DNA of 64,000 nt from Procambarus clarkii (Eukaryota; Arthropoda; Malacostraca; Decapoda; Cambaridae): contig NC_091185.1 of assembly GCF_040958095.1 (NCBI RefSeq), positions 14,998,666 to 15,062,665 of the forward strand, given 5' to 3'. Below, piece by piece: positions 36,097 to 46,600 of this stretch; position 1 is the first letter of the stretch; each line of letters begins with the position of its first letter. The notes beneath the pieces are model-generated. The model was given only the letters and a program-made list of their open reading frames with translations. It did no database searches and was not told the DNA's origin. A program made the translations under genes and the position numbers.

Positions 36097-39000
36097 TGGT
36101 GGTGGTGCTGGTAATGTATTGCTTGAGTGTGACGGTTCTGCTGTTAATGTATTGCTTGAGTGTGACGGTGCTGCTGTTGATGTATTGCTTGAGTGAGACG
36201 GTGCTGCTGTTAATGTTTTACTTGAGTGGGACGGTGCTGCTGTTGATGTATTGCTTGAGTGGGACGGTGCTGCTGTTGATGTATTGCTTGAGTGAGACGG
36301 TGCTGCTGTTAATGTTTTACTTGAGTGGGACGGTGCTGCTGTTGATGTATTGCTTGAGTGTGACGGTGCTGCTGTTAATGTATTGTTTAAGTATGACGGT
36401 GCGGCTGTTGATGTATTGCTTGCGTGTGATGGTGCTGCTGTTAATGTATTGGTTGAGTTATAGTGCTGCAGTTAATGTGTTGCTTGAGTGATATGGTGCT
36501 GCTGTTAATTTATTGTTTGAGTGTGACGGTGCTGCTGTTAATGTATTGCTTGAGTGTGATGGTGCTGCTGTTGATATAATGCTTGAGTGGGACGGTGCTG
36601 CTGTTGATGTATATCTTGAATGGGACGATGCTGCTGTTAATGTATTGCTTGAGTGTGATGGTGCTGCTGTTAATGTATTGCTTGAGTGTGAGGGTGCTGC
36701 TGTTAATGTATTCCTTGAGTGAGGGTGCTGCTGTTAACGTATTCCTTGAGTGAGGGTGCTGCTGTTAATGTATTGCTTGGGTGGGACGTTGCTGTTGTTA
36801 ATGAATTGCTTGAGTGTGATGGTGCTGCTGTTAATTTATTGCTTGAGTGTGATGGTGCTGCTGTTAATGTATTGCGTAAGTGTTACGGTGCTGTTGTTAC
36901 TGTATTGCTTGAGTGTGACTGTTCTGCTGTTACTGTATTGCTTGAGTGTGACGGTGCTGCTGTTAATGTATTGCTTGAGGGTGACGGTGCTGCTGTTGAT
37001 GTATTGCTTGAGTGATTGTGCTGCTGTTACTGTTTTGCTTGAGTGTGAAGTTGATGCTGTTAATGTATTGCTTGAGTGGTGGTGCTGCTGTTACTGTTTT
37101 GCTTGAGTGTGAAGTTGATGCTGTTGATGTATTGCTTGAGTGTGACGGTGCTGCTGTTGATGTATTGCTTGAGTGTGACGGTGCTGCTGTTAATGTATTG
37201 CTTGAGTGGTGGTGCTGCTGTTAATGTATTGCTTGAGTGTGACGGTGCTGCTGTTAATGTATTGCTTGAGTGGTGGTGCTGCTGTTAATGTATTATTTGA
37301 GTGTGACTGTTCTGCTGTTGATGTATTGCTTGAGTGTGACGGTGCTGCTGTTGATGTATTGCTTGCGTGATGGTGCTGCTGTTAATGTATTGCTTGAGAG
37401 GTGGTGCTGATGTTAATGTATTGATTGAGTGATATGGTGCTGCTTTTAATGTATTGTTTGAGTGTGACGGTGCTGCTGTTAATGTATTGCTTGAGTGAGA
37501 CGGTACTGCTGTTATTGTGTTGCTTCAGTTCGACTGTTCTGCTGTTACTGTATTGCTTGAGTGTGAAGGTGCTGCTGTTAATGTATTGCTTGAGTGTGAC
37601 GGTTCTGCTGTTAATGTATTGCTTAAGTGTGACGGTGCTGCTCTTAATGTATTGCTTGAGTGTGACGGTGCTGTTGTTGATGTATTGCTTGAGTGATGGT
37701 GCTGCTGTTAATGTATTGGTTGAGTGTGATGGTGCTGCTGTTAATGTATTGCTTGAGTGATGGTGCTGCTGTTATTGTGTTGCTTGAGTGATATGGTGCT
37801 GCTGTTAATGTATTGCTTGAGTGTGACGGTGCTGCTGTTGTTGATGTATTGTTTGATGGTAACAGTGTTGCTATTAATGTATTCTTTGAGTGTGTCGGTA
37901 CTGCTGTTGTTGAGTTGTTGCATAAATGTGACGGTGCTGTTATTGTTGATGTATTGTTTGAGTGTGATGTCTGCTGTTAACATATTGCTTGAGTGTGACG
38001 GTGCTGCTGTTAATGTATTGCTTGAGTGTGAGGGTGCTGCTGTTAATGTATTCCTTGAGTGAGGGTGCTGCTGTTAACGTATTCCTTGAGTGAGGGTGCT
38101 GCTGTTATTGTATTGCTAGAGTGGGACGTTGCTGTTGTTAATGAATTGCTTGAGTGTGATGGTGCTGCTGTTAATATATTGCTTGAGTGTGACAGTGCTG
38201 TCTTTACTGTATTGCTTGAGTGTGATTGTTCTTCTGTTACAGTATTGCTTGAGTGTGACTGTTTTGCTGTTACTGTATTGCTTGAGTGTGAAGGTGCTGC
38301 TGTTAATGTACTGCTTGAGTGTGATGGTGCTGCTGTTATTGTATTGCTTGAGTGTGAAGGTGATGCTGTTAATGTATTGCTTGAGTGTTGGTGTTGCTGT
38401 TAATGTATTGCTTGAGTGTGACGGTTTTGCTGTTAATGTATTGCTTAAGTGTGACGGTGCTGCTGTTAATGTATTGCTTGATTGTGACGTTGCTGCTGTT
38501 AATGTATTGCTTGAGTGTGATGGTGCTGCTTTTAATGTATTGCTTGAGTGTGACGGTGCTGTTGTTGATGTATTGCTTGAGTGATGGTGCTGCTGTTAAT
38601 ATATTGGTTGAGTGTGATGGTGCTACTTTTAATGTATTGCTTGAGTGATGGTGCTGCTGTTAATGTGTTGCTTGAGTGATATGGTGCTGCTGTTAATGTA
38701 TTGCTTGAGTGTGACGGTGCTGTTGTTGTTGATGTTTTGTTTGATGGTGACAGTGTTGCTATTAATGTATTCTTAGAGTGTGTCGGTGCTACTGTTGTTG
38801 AGTTATTGCTTAAATGTGACGGTGCTGTTATTGTTGATGTATTGTTTGTGGGTGATGTCTGCTGTTAACATATTGCTTCAGAGTAACGGTGCTTTATGTT
38901 AATATATTGCTTGAGTGGGACGTTGCTGCTGTTAATGTATTGCTTGAGTGTGACGGTGCTGCTGTTAATGTATTGCTTGATTGTGACGTTGCTGCTGTTA

Positions 39001-41822
39001 ATGTATTGCTTGAGGTTGACGGTGCTGCTGTTAATGTATTGCTTGATTGGTGGTGCTGCTGTTAATGTATTACTTGAGTGTGACGGTTCTGCTGTTGATA
39101 TATTGCTTGAGTGTGGCGGTGCTGCTGTTGATGTATTTCTTGCGTGATGGTGCTGCTGTTAATGTATTGCTTGAGTGGTGGTGCTTATGTTAATGTATTG
39201 CTTGAGTGATATGGTGCTGCTGTTAATGTATTGCTTGCGTGTGACGGTGCTGCTGTTAATGTATTGCTTGCGTGTGACGGTGCTGCTGTTACTGTATTGC
39301 TTGAGTGTGAAGGTGCTGCTGTTAATGTATTGCTTGAGTGTTGGTGCTGCTGTTAATGTATTGCTTGAGTGTGACGGTTCTGCTGTTAATGTATTGCTTA
39401 AGTGTGACGGTGCTGCTGTTAACGTATTGATTGAGTGTGATGGTGCTGCTGTTAATGTATTGCTTGAGTGTGACGATGCTGCTGTTGATTTCATTCTAGA
39501 CGTGCTGCCGTTATTGGTTGACGGTGCTGCTGTTATTGTATTGCATGAATAGAACGGTGCTGCTGTTGATGTATTGCTTGAGTGTGACGGTGCTGCTGTT
39601 AATGTATTGCTTGAGTGGGACGGTGCTGCTCTTAATGTATTGCTTGAGTGTGACGTTGCAGCCTGTTGATGTATTGCTTGAGTGATGGTGCTGCTGTTAA
39701 TGTGTTGCTTGAGTGATATGGTGCTGCTGTTAATGTATTGCTTGAGTGTGACGGTGCTGTTGTTGATTTAACTTTTGAGTTTGACGATGCTGATGTTATT
39801 ATACTGCTTGAATGGAACGGTGCTGCTGTTGATGTATTGCTTGAGTGTGACGGTGCTGCTGTTAATATATTGATTGAGTGTGAAGGTGCTGCTGTTAATG
39901 TATTGCTTGAGTGTGACGGTGCTGCTGGTAATGTATTGCTTGAGTGTGACGGTTCTGCTGTTAATGTATTGCTTGAGTGTGATGGTGCTGCTGCTGATGT
40001 ATTGCTTGTGTGATGGTGCTGCTGTTAATGTATTGCTTGAGTGTGATGGTGCTGCTGTTAATGTATTGCTTGAGTGGTGGTGCTGCTGTTAATTTATTGC
40101 TTGAGTGGGACTGTTCTGCTGTTACTGTATTGCTTGAGTGTGACGGTTCTGCTGTTGATGTATTCCTTGAGTGGGACGGTGCTGCTGTTAATTTATTGCT
40201 TGAGTGTGATGGTGCTGCTGTTAATGTATTACTTGAGTGTGACGGTTCTGCTGTTGATGTATTGCTTGAGTGTGACGGTGCTGCTGTTGATGTATTGCTT
40301 GCGTGATGGTGCTGCTGTTAATGTATTGTTTGAGTGGTGGTGCTGCTTTTAATGTATTGCTTGAGTGATGGTGCTGCTAGTAATGTATTACTTGAGTGGG
40401 ACGGTACTGCTGTTATTATGTTGCTTGAGTGTGACTGTTCTGCTGTTACTGTATTGCTTGAGTGTTAAGGTGCTGCTGTTAATGTATTGCTTGAGTGTTG
40501 GTGCTGCTGTTAATGTATTGCTTGAGTGTGACGGTTCTGATGTTAATGTATTGCTTAGGTGTGACGGTGCTGCTGTTAATGTATTGCTTGAGTGTGATGG
40601 TGCTGTTGTTGATGTATTGTTTGAGTGATGGTGGTGCTGTTAATGTATTGGTTAAGTGTGATGGTGCTGCTGTTAATGTATTGCTTGAATGTTGATGCTG
40701 CTGTTAATGTGTTGCTTGAGTGATATGGTGCTGCTGTTAATGTATTGCTTGAGTGTTGGTGCTGCCGCTATTGTATTGCTTGAATGGGATTGTGCTGCTG
40801 TTGATATATTGCTTGAGTGTGACGGTGCTGCTGTTAATGTATTGCTTGAGTGGGACGGTGCTGCTGTTAATGTTTTGCTTGAGTGTGACGCTGCTGCCTG
40901 TTGATGTATTGCTTGAGTGATGGTGCTGCTGTTAATGTGTTGCTTGAGTGATATGGTGCTGCTGTTAATGTATTGCTTGAGTGTGACGGTGCTGCTGTTG
41001 ATTTAACTTTTGAGTTTGACGATGCTGCTGTTATTGTACTGCTTGAATGGGTCGGTGCTGCTGTTGATGTATTGCTTGAGTGTGACGGTGCTGCTGTTAA
41101 TGTATTGCTTGAGTGTGAAGGTGCTGCTGTTAATGTATTGCTTGAGTGGTGGTGCTGCTGGTAATGTTTTGCTTGAGTTTGACGGTTCTGCTGTTAATGT
41201 ATTGCTTGAGTGTGACGGTGCTGCTGTTGATGTATTGCTTGAGTGAGACGGTGCTGCTGTTAATGTTTTACTTTAGTGGGACGGTGCTGCTGTTGATGTA
41301 TTGCTTGAGTGGGACGGTGCTGCTGTTGATGTATTGCTTGAGTGTGACGGTGCTGCTGTTAATGTATTGTTTAAGTATGACGGTGCGGCTGTTGATGTAT
41401 TGCTTGAGTGTGATGGTGCTGCTGTTAATGTATTGGTTGAGTTATGGTGCTGCAGTTAATGTGTTGCTTGAGTGATATGGTGCTGCTGTTAATTTATTGT
41501 TTGAGTGTGACGGTGCTGCTGTTAATGTATTGCTTGAGTGTGATGGTGCTGCTGTTGATGTATTGCTTGAGTGGGACGGTGCTGCTGTTAATGTATTGCT
41601 TGAGTGGGACGGTGCTGCTGTTGATGTATATCTTGAGTGGGACGATGCTGCTGTTAATGTATTGCTTGAATGGGACGGTGTTGCTGTTTATGTATTGCTT
41701 GAGTGTGACGATGCTGCTGTTAATGTATTGCTTGAATGGGACGGTGCTGCTGTTAATGTATTGCTTGACTGTGACGGTGCTGCTGTTAATGCATTTCTTG
41801 AGTGTGATGGTGATGGTGATGT

Positions 41823-42157
41823 TACTGGATGCTTGAGTGTTTCACTGCTGCGGGAGGATTATGGTGCTTGTGTTACCGTGTTACTGGATGCTTCAGTATT
41901 TAGCATAGATAATGTGATGAGAGGATGGAGTGTCTATTTGTTACAGAGTGTTTGTTGTGCGAGTGTTTGGCTTGACACTGCTTTTTCTCCTTGGTGTTCC
42001 TAATGTTAGGTGTTCCTTGTTTATGTTCTTCCAAGTCTGAAGTTTCTAATTCGAGGAGTTTCTAGTCAAATGTATTCCAATTTAAAACTGATTTCGGATC
42101 CCGGTATTCCCAGATACATGTATCGCAGATCCAGATATTTTCAGTTACGTAAATCAC
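41823..42157. other. decayed repeat edge and unassigned DNA
   Basis: To about 41910 the sequence still shows degenerate minisatellite-like units (TTACTGGATGCTTGAGTG, TTACTGGATGCTTCAGT). After that nothing is recognisable until the 27-bp array. No gene is supported. Confidence 0.6.
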
Positions 42158-42840
42158 TTCCAGGTGTCCAAGTTCATCAATCAGTTCCAGGGGTTAAAGT
42201 TCATCAATCAGTTCTAAGTGTTCAAGATCGTCAATCAGTTCCAAGTGTTCAAGTTCATCATTCAGTTCCAAGTGTTCAAGTTCATCATTCAGTTCCAGGT
42301 GTTCAAGTTCATCATTCAGTTCCAGGTGTTCAAGTTCATCAATCAGTTCCAGGGGTTCAAGTTCATCAATCAGTTCTAAGTGTTCAAGATCGTCAATCAG
42401 TTCCAAGTGTTCAAGTTCCTCATTCAGTTCCAAGTGTTCAAGTTCATCATTCAGTTCCAGGTGTTCAAGTTCATCATTCAGTTCCAGGTGTTCAAGTTCA
42501 TCAATCAGTTCCAGGGGTTCAAGTTCATCAATCAGTTCTAAGTGTTCAAGATCATCAATCAGTTCCAAGTGTTCAAGTTCCTCATTCAGTTCCAAGTGTT
42601 CAAGTTCATCATTCAGTTCCAGGTGTTCAAGTTCATCATTCAGTTCCAGGTGTTCAAGTTCATCAATCAGTTCTAAGTGTTCAAGATCGTCAATCAGTTC
42701 CAAGTGTTCAAGTTCATCATTCATTTCCAGGTGTTCAAGTTCATCATTCAGTTCCAGATGTTCAAGTTCATCATTCAGTTCCAGATGTTCAAGTTCATCA
42801 TTCAGTTCCAGGTGTTCAAGTTCATCATTCAGTTCCAGTT
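42158..42840. repeat. 27-bp minisatellite with 162-bp higher-order repeat
   Basis: About 25 units of 27 bases built on GTGTTCAAGTTCATCATTC. A distinctive AGGGGTT unit recurs at 42189, 42351 and 42513, exactly 162 bases (six units) apart, followed each time by AAGATCGTC or AAGATCATC and similar variants. Both strands are open (a 322-codon plus frame and a 240-codon minus frame with an ELNDELEHL repeat) because the unit has no stop and its length is a multiple of 3. I do not regard either as a gene. Degenerate unit-like pieces continue to about 42930. Confidence 0.93.
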
Positions 42841-43011
42841 TTTTTTGGTAAATCGAATCATAATTGCAGATGTTTGCAGGGGCATGTGTCACAGTTACAA
42901 ATGTTTCCAGCCGCACATATCACGGTTCCAGGTGTTTACCTCTGTATGTATCACAGCTCTAGACAATTCTGGATGTAGATATCTTTATCCCAGATGTATT
43001 CAGATCAACGA

Positions 43012-43017
43012 TTTATT
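43012..43017 (-). promoter_or_regulatory. candidate poly(A) signal of the ion-channel gene
   Basis: AATAAA on the minus strand (TTTATT on plus), 68 bases beyond the stop codon of the minus-strand channel exon. Its position suits a short 3' untranslated region that ends before the 27-bp minisatellite. The hexamer alone is weak evidence; the match with the coding end supports it. Confidence 0.5.
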
Positions 43018-43084
43018 CTACCTTATTATTCCTTCTTGGAATAATCAGTTCTGGACTTCTGAATAATCAGTGTTGGACTGTGAT

Positions 43085-43456
43085 CTAGTGAGAGAATATA
43101 TTGAAAGTAAACACAGAGGCAAATGAGAGCAGCATAACGCTGGTGGTGACGAAGAAGAACTTGAGTAAGAAGCTGTTGACCCTCACAGCTCTTGTGTTGC
43201 TAGCGAGTTTAAGGGAGTCGTTGAAGGGTCCCTTGGTGGCTCCCGCCGGCGTCACCGTGACAAGGGTCGAAGGGCATGTCAGGCGCAGCACCTCGATGTA
43301 CACCAGAGCCATGATGATGATGAAAACTTCGGAAATAAGCGCAACGAACCACACGTCGATAAGCTTGAGGTAGGCAGTCTTGGGGATGGAGCCACTGGTC
43401 TGCGTGAAGAACGTCGCCAACACCAGGAGCGCCGTCAGAGACACCATCACGCGGTC
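43085..43456 (-). CDS. Cys-loop ligand-gated ion channel, terminal exon (M2, M3, probable M4)
   Basis: Subunit of a pentameric neurotransmitter-gated channel in the plasma membrane. The exon encodes 123 residues. M2 (pore helix) is VSLTALLVLATFFTQ; then comes the M2-M3 linker SIPKTAYLKLIDVW, a hallmark of the family; M3 is about VALISEVFIIIMALVYIEV. A short loop of about 30 residues leads to RAVRVNSFLLKFFF and a hydrophobic stretch that I read as M4, ending at TAG 43085-43087. The acceptor is TTGCAG at 43462-43457, with TACTAAAC just upstream as a possible branch site. It joins the exon at 53797-53913 in phase 0. Before M2 the sequence is D-F-E-D-R, not the Pro-Ala-Arg of GABA and glycine receptors. 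It resembles arthropod orphan or chloride-channel members with DRVMVSLT, but ligand and ion are unknown. Alternatively a donor (GTGAGG, 43186-43181) could end the exon after 90 residues. Confidence 0.85.
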   Translation of the reverse strand, partial: DRVMVSLTALLVLATFFTQTSGSIPKTAYLKLIDVWFVALISEVFIIIMALVYIEVLRLTCPSTLVTVTPAGATKGPFNDSLKLASNTRAVRVNSFLLKFFFVTTSVMLLSFASVFTFNIFSH

Positions 43457-43619
43457 CTGCAAGTTTAGTATCTTATTCTTACATAAAATAAAACGCCATT
43501 TATGAGCGCTATTAAAGCACGGATAAAAAATACTGAATATAAATGTGTCACACTTCACTCAGGATAATTATTAGGAAATAAGTAAATAACCGGGAATTTG
43601 CGTTACTGTAATTTTGGTT

Positions 43620-46600
43620 CTGATTCTGTTGATTTTGTTGTGTCGCTTGGTGTTGTGTTGACTGTGTTGTATACCCTGGTGTTGTGTGGCCTGTGTTGTA
43701 TACCCTGGTGTTGTGTGGCCTGTGTTGTATACCCTGGTGTTGTGTGGCCTGTGTTGTATACCCTGGTGTTGTGTGGCCTGTGTTGTATACCCTGGTGTTG
43801 TGTGGCCTGTGTTGTATACCCTGGTGTTGTGTGGCCTGTGTTGTATACCCTGGTGTTGTGTTGACTGTGTTGTATACCCTGGTGTTGTGTGGCCTGTGTT
43901 GTATACCCTGGTGTTGTGTGGCCTGTGTTGTATACCCTGGTGTTGTGTGGCCTGTGTTGTATACCCTGGTGTTGTGTGGCCTGTGTTGTATACCCTGGTG
44001 TTGTGTGGCCTGTGTTGTATACCCTGGTGTTGTGTGGCCTGTGTTGTATACCCTGGTGTTGTGTGGCCTGTGTTGTATACCCTGGTGTTGTGTGGCCTGT
44101 GTTGTATACCCTGGTGTTGTGTGGCCTGTGTTGTATACCCTGGTGTTGTGTGGCCTGTGTTGTATACCCTGGTGTTGTGTGGCCTGTGTTGTATACCCTG
44201 GTGTTGTGTGGCCTGTGTTGTATACCCTGGTGTTGTGTGGCCTGTGTTGTATACCCTGGTGTTGTGTGGCCTGTGTTGTATACCCTGGTGTTGTGTGGCC
44301 TGTGTTGTATACCCTGGTGTTGTGTGGCCTGTGTTGTATACCCTGGTGTTGTGTGGCCTGTGTTGTATACCCTGGTGTTGTGTGGCCTGTGTTGTATACC
44401 CTGGTGTTGTGTGGCCTGTGTTGTATACCCTGGTGTTGTGTGGCCTGTGTTGTATACCCTGGTGTTGTGTGGCCTGTGTTGTATACCCTGGTGTTGTGTG
44501 GCCTGTGTTGTATACCCTGGTGTTGTGTGGCCTGTGTTGTATACCCTGGTGTTGTGTGGCCTGTGTTGTATACCCTGGTGTTGTGTGGCTTGTGTTGTAT
44601 ACCCTGGTGTTGTGTGGCCTGTGTTGTATACCCTGGTGTTGTGTGGCCTGTGTTGTATACCCTGGTGTTGTGTGGCCTGTGTTGTATACCCTGGTGTTGT
44701 GTGGTCTGTGTTGTATACCCTGGTGTTGTGTGGCCTGTGTTGTATACCCTGGTGTTGTGTGGCCTGTGTTGTATACCCTGGTGTTGTGTGGCCTGTGTTG
44801 TATACCCTGGTGTTGTGTGGCCTGTGTTGTATACCCTGGTGTTGTGTGGCCTGTGTTGTATACCCTGGTGTTGTGTGGCCTGTGTTGTATACCCTGGTGT
44901 TGTGTGGCCTGTGTTGTATACCCTGGTGTTGTGTGGCCTGTGTTGTATACCCTGGTGTTGTGTGGCCTGTGTTGTATACCCTGGTGTTGTGTGGCCTGTG
45001 TTGTATACCCTGGTGTTGTGTGGCCTGTGTTGTATACCCTGGTGTTGTGTGGCCTGTGTTGTATACCCTGGTGTTGTGTGGCCTGTGTTGTATTCCCTGG
45101 TGTTGTGTGGCCTGTGTTGTATACCCTGGTGTTGTGTGGCCTGTGTTGTAACACCTGGTGTTGTGTGGCCTGTGTTGTATACCCTGGTGTTGTGTGGCCT
45201 GTGTTGTAACACCTGGTGTTGTGTGGCCTGTGTTGTATACCCTGGTGTTGTGTGGCCTGTGTTGTAACACCTGGTGTTGTGTGGCCTGTGTTGTAACACC
45301 TGGTGTTGTGTGGCCTGTGTTGTATACCCTGGTGTTGTGTGGCCTGTGTTGTAACACCTGGTGTTGTGTGGCCTGTGTTGTATACCCTGGTGTTGTGTGG
45401 CCTGTGTTGTAACACCTGGTGTTGTGTGGCCTGTGTTGTATACCCTGGTGTTGTGTGGCCTGTGTTGTATACCCTGATGTTGTGTGGCCTGTGTTGTATA
45501 CCCTGGGGTTGTGTGGCCTGTGTTGTATACCCTGGTGTTGTGTGGCCTGTGTTGTATACCCTGGTGTTGTGTGGCCTGTGTTGTAACACCTGGTGTTGTG
45601 TGGCCTGTGTTGTATACCCTGGTGTTGTGTGGCCTGTGTTGTATACCCTGGTGTTGTGTGGCCTGTGTTGTAACACCTGGTGTTGTGTGGCCTGTGTTGT
45701 ATACCCTGGTGTTGTGTGGCCTGTGTTGTAACACCTGGTGTTGTGTGGCCTGTGTTGTATACCCTGGTGTTGTGTGGCCTGTGTTGTAACACCTGGTGTT
45801 GTGTGGCCTGTGTTGTATACCCTGGTGTTGTGTGGCCTGTGTTGTATACCATGGTGTTGTGTGGCCTGTGTTGTAACACCTGGTGTTGTGTGGCCTGTGT
45901 TGTATACCCTGGTGTTGTGTGGCCTGTGTTGTATACCCTGGTGTTGTGTGGCCTGTGTTGTAACACCTGGTGTTGTGTGGCCTGTGTTGTATACCCTGGT
46001 GTTGTGTGGCCTGTGTTGTATACCCTGGTGTTGTGTGGCCTGTGTTGTATACCCTGGTGTTGTGTGGCCTGTGTTGTATACCCTGGTGTTGTGTGGCCTG
46101 TGTTGTATACCCTGGTGTTGTGTGGCCTGTGTTGTCTCACCTGGTGTTGTGTTGACTGTGTTGTATACCCTGGTGTTGTGTGGCCTGTGTTGTATACCCT
46201 GGTGTTGTGTGGCCTGTGTTGTATACCCTGGTGTTGTGTGGCCTGTGTTGTATACCATGGTGTTGTGTTGACTGTGTTGTAACACCTGGTGTTGTGTGGC
46301 CTGTGTTGTCTCAACTGGTGTTGTGTGGCCAGTGTTGTATACCCTGGTGTTGTGTGGCCTGTGTTGTAACACCTGGTGTTGTGTGGCCTGTGTTGTATAC
46401 CCTGGTGTTGTGTGGCCTGTGTTGTATACCCTGGTGTTGTGTGGTCTGTGTTGTATACCCTGGTGTTGTGTGGCCTGTGTTGTATACTCTGGTGTTGTGT
46501 GGCCTGTGTTGTATGCCCTGGTGTTGTGTGGCCTGTGTTGTATACCCTGGTGTTGTGTGGCCTGTGTTGTATACCCTGGTGTTGTGTTGACTGTGTTGTA

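Larger units (their letters stand above)
10076..41822. repeat. 33-bp minisatellite, main array (~960 units)
   Basis: About 31.7 kb is composed of variants of a 33-base unit whose commonest form contains GGTGCTGCTGTTAATG and TATTGCTTGAGTGTGAC. Many units carry small length changes (GTGATATGG, GTGGTGG), so no reading frame lasts more than about 150 codons. The plus strand is strongly G+T-rich. Larger duplications of 258, 552, 2,809, 4,842 and about 5,050-5,100 bases are superimposed and listed separately. All frames here consist of 11-residue repeats (such as ECDGAAVNVLL or VTVLLLMYCLS) and I do not call them genes. The copy number is length divided by 33, not a count. Confidence 0.97.

Noticed and set aside
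42010..42978. 322-codon plus frame (SVPGVQVHH repeats) and the opposing 240-codon minus frame (ELNDELEHL repeats)
   Set aside because: 27-bp minisatellite with both strands open; no conserved flanks. The minus frame resembles a coiled coil only because of the repeat.
43181..43186. Splice donor GTGAGG ending the M2-M3 exon
   Set aside because: Possible, but the frame continues into an M4-like segment, a stop and a close AATAAA, and no separate M4 exon is visible to the left. Kept only as an alternative.
43684..45267. 527-codon plus-strand Cys/Val/Leu-rich frame that looks like a membrane protein
   Set aside because: Same minisatellite; three plus frames are open at once with the same 29-residue pattern. 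The hydrophobicity follows from GT-rich codons.
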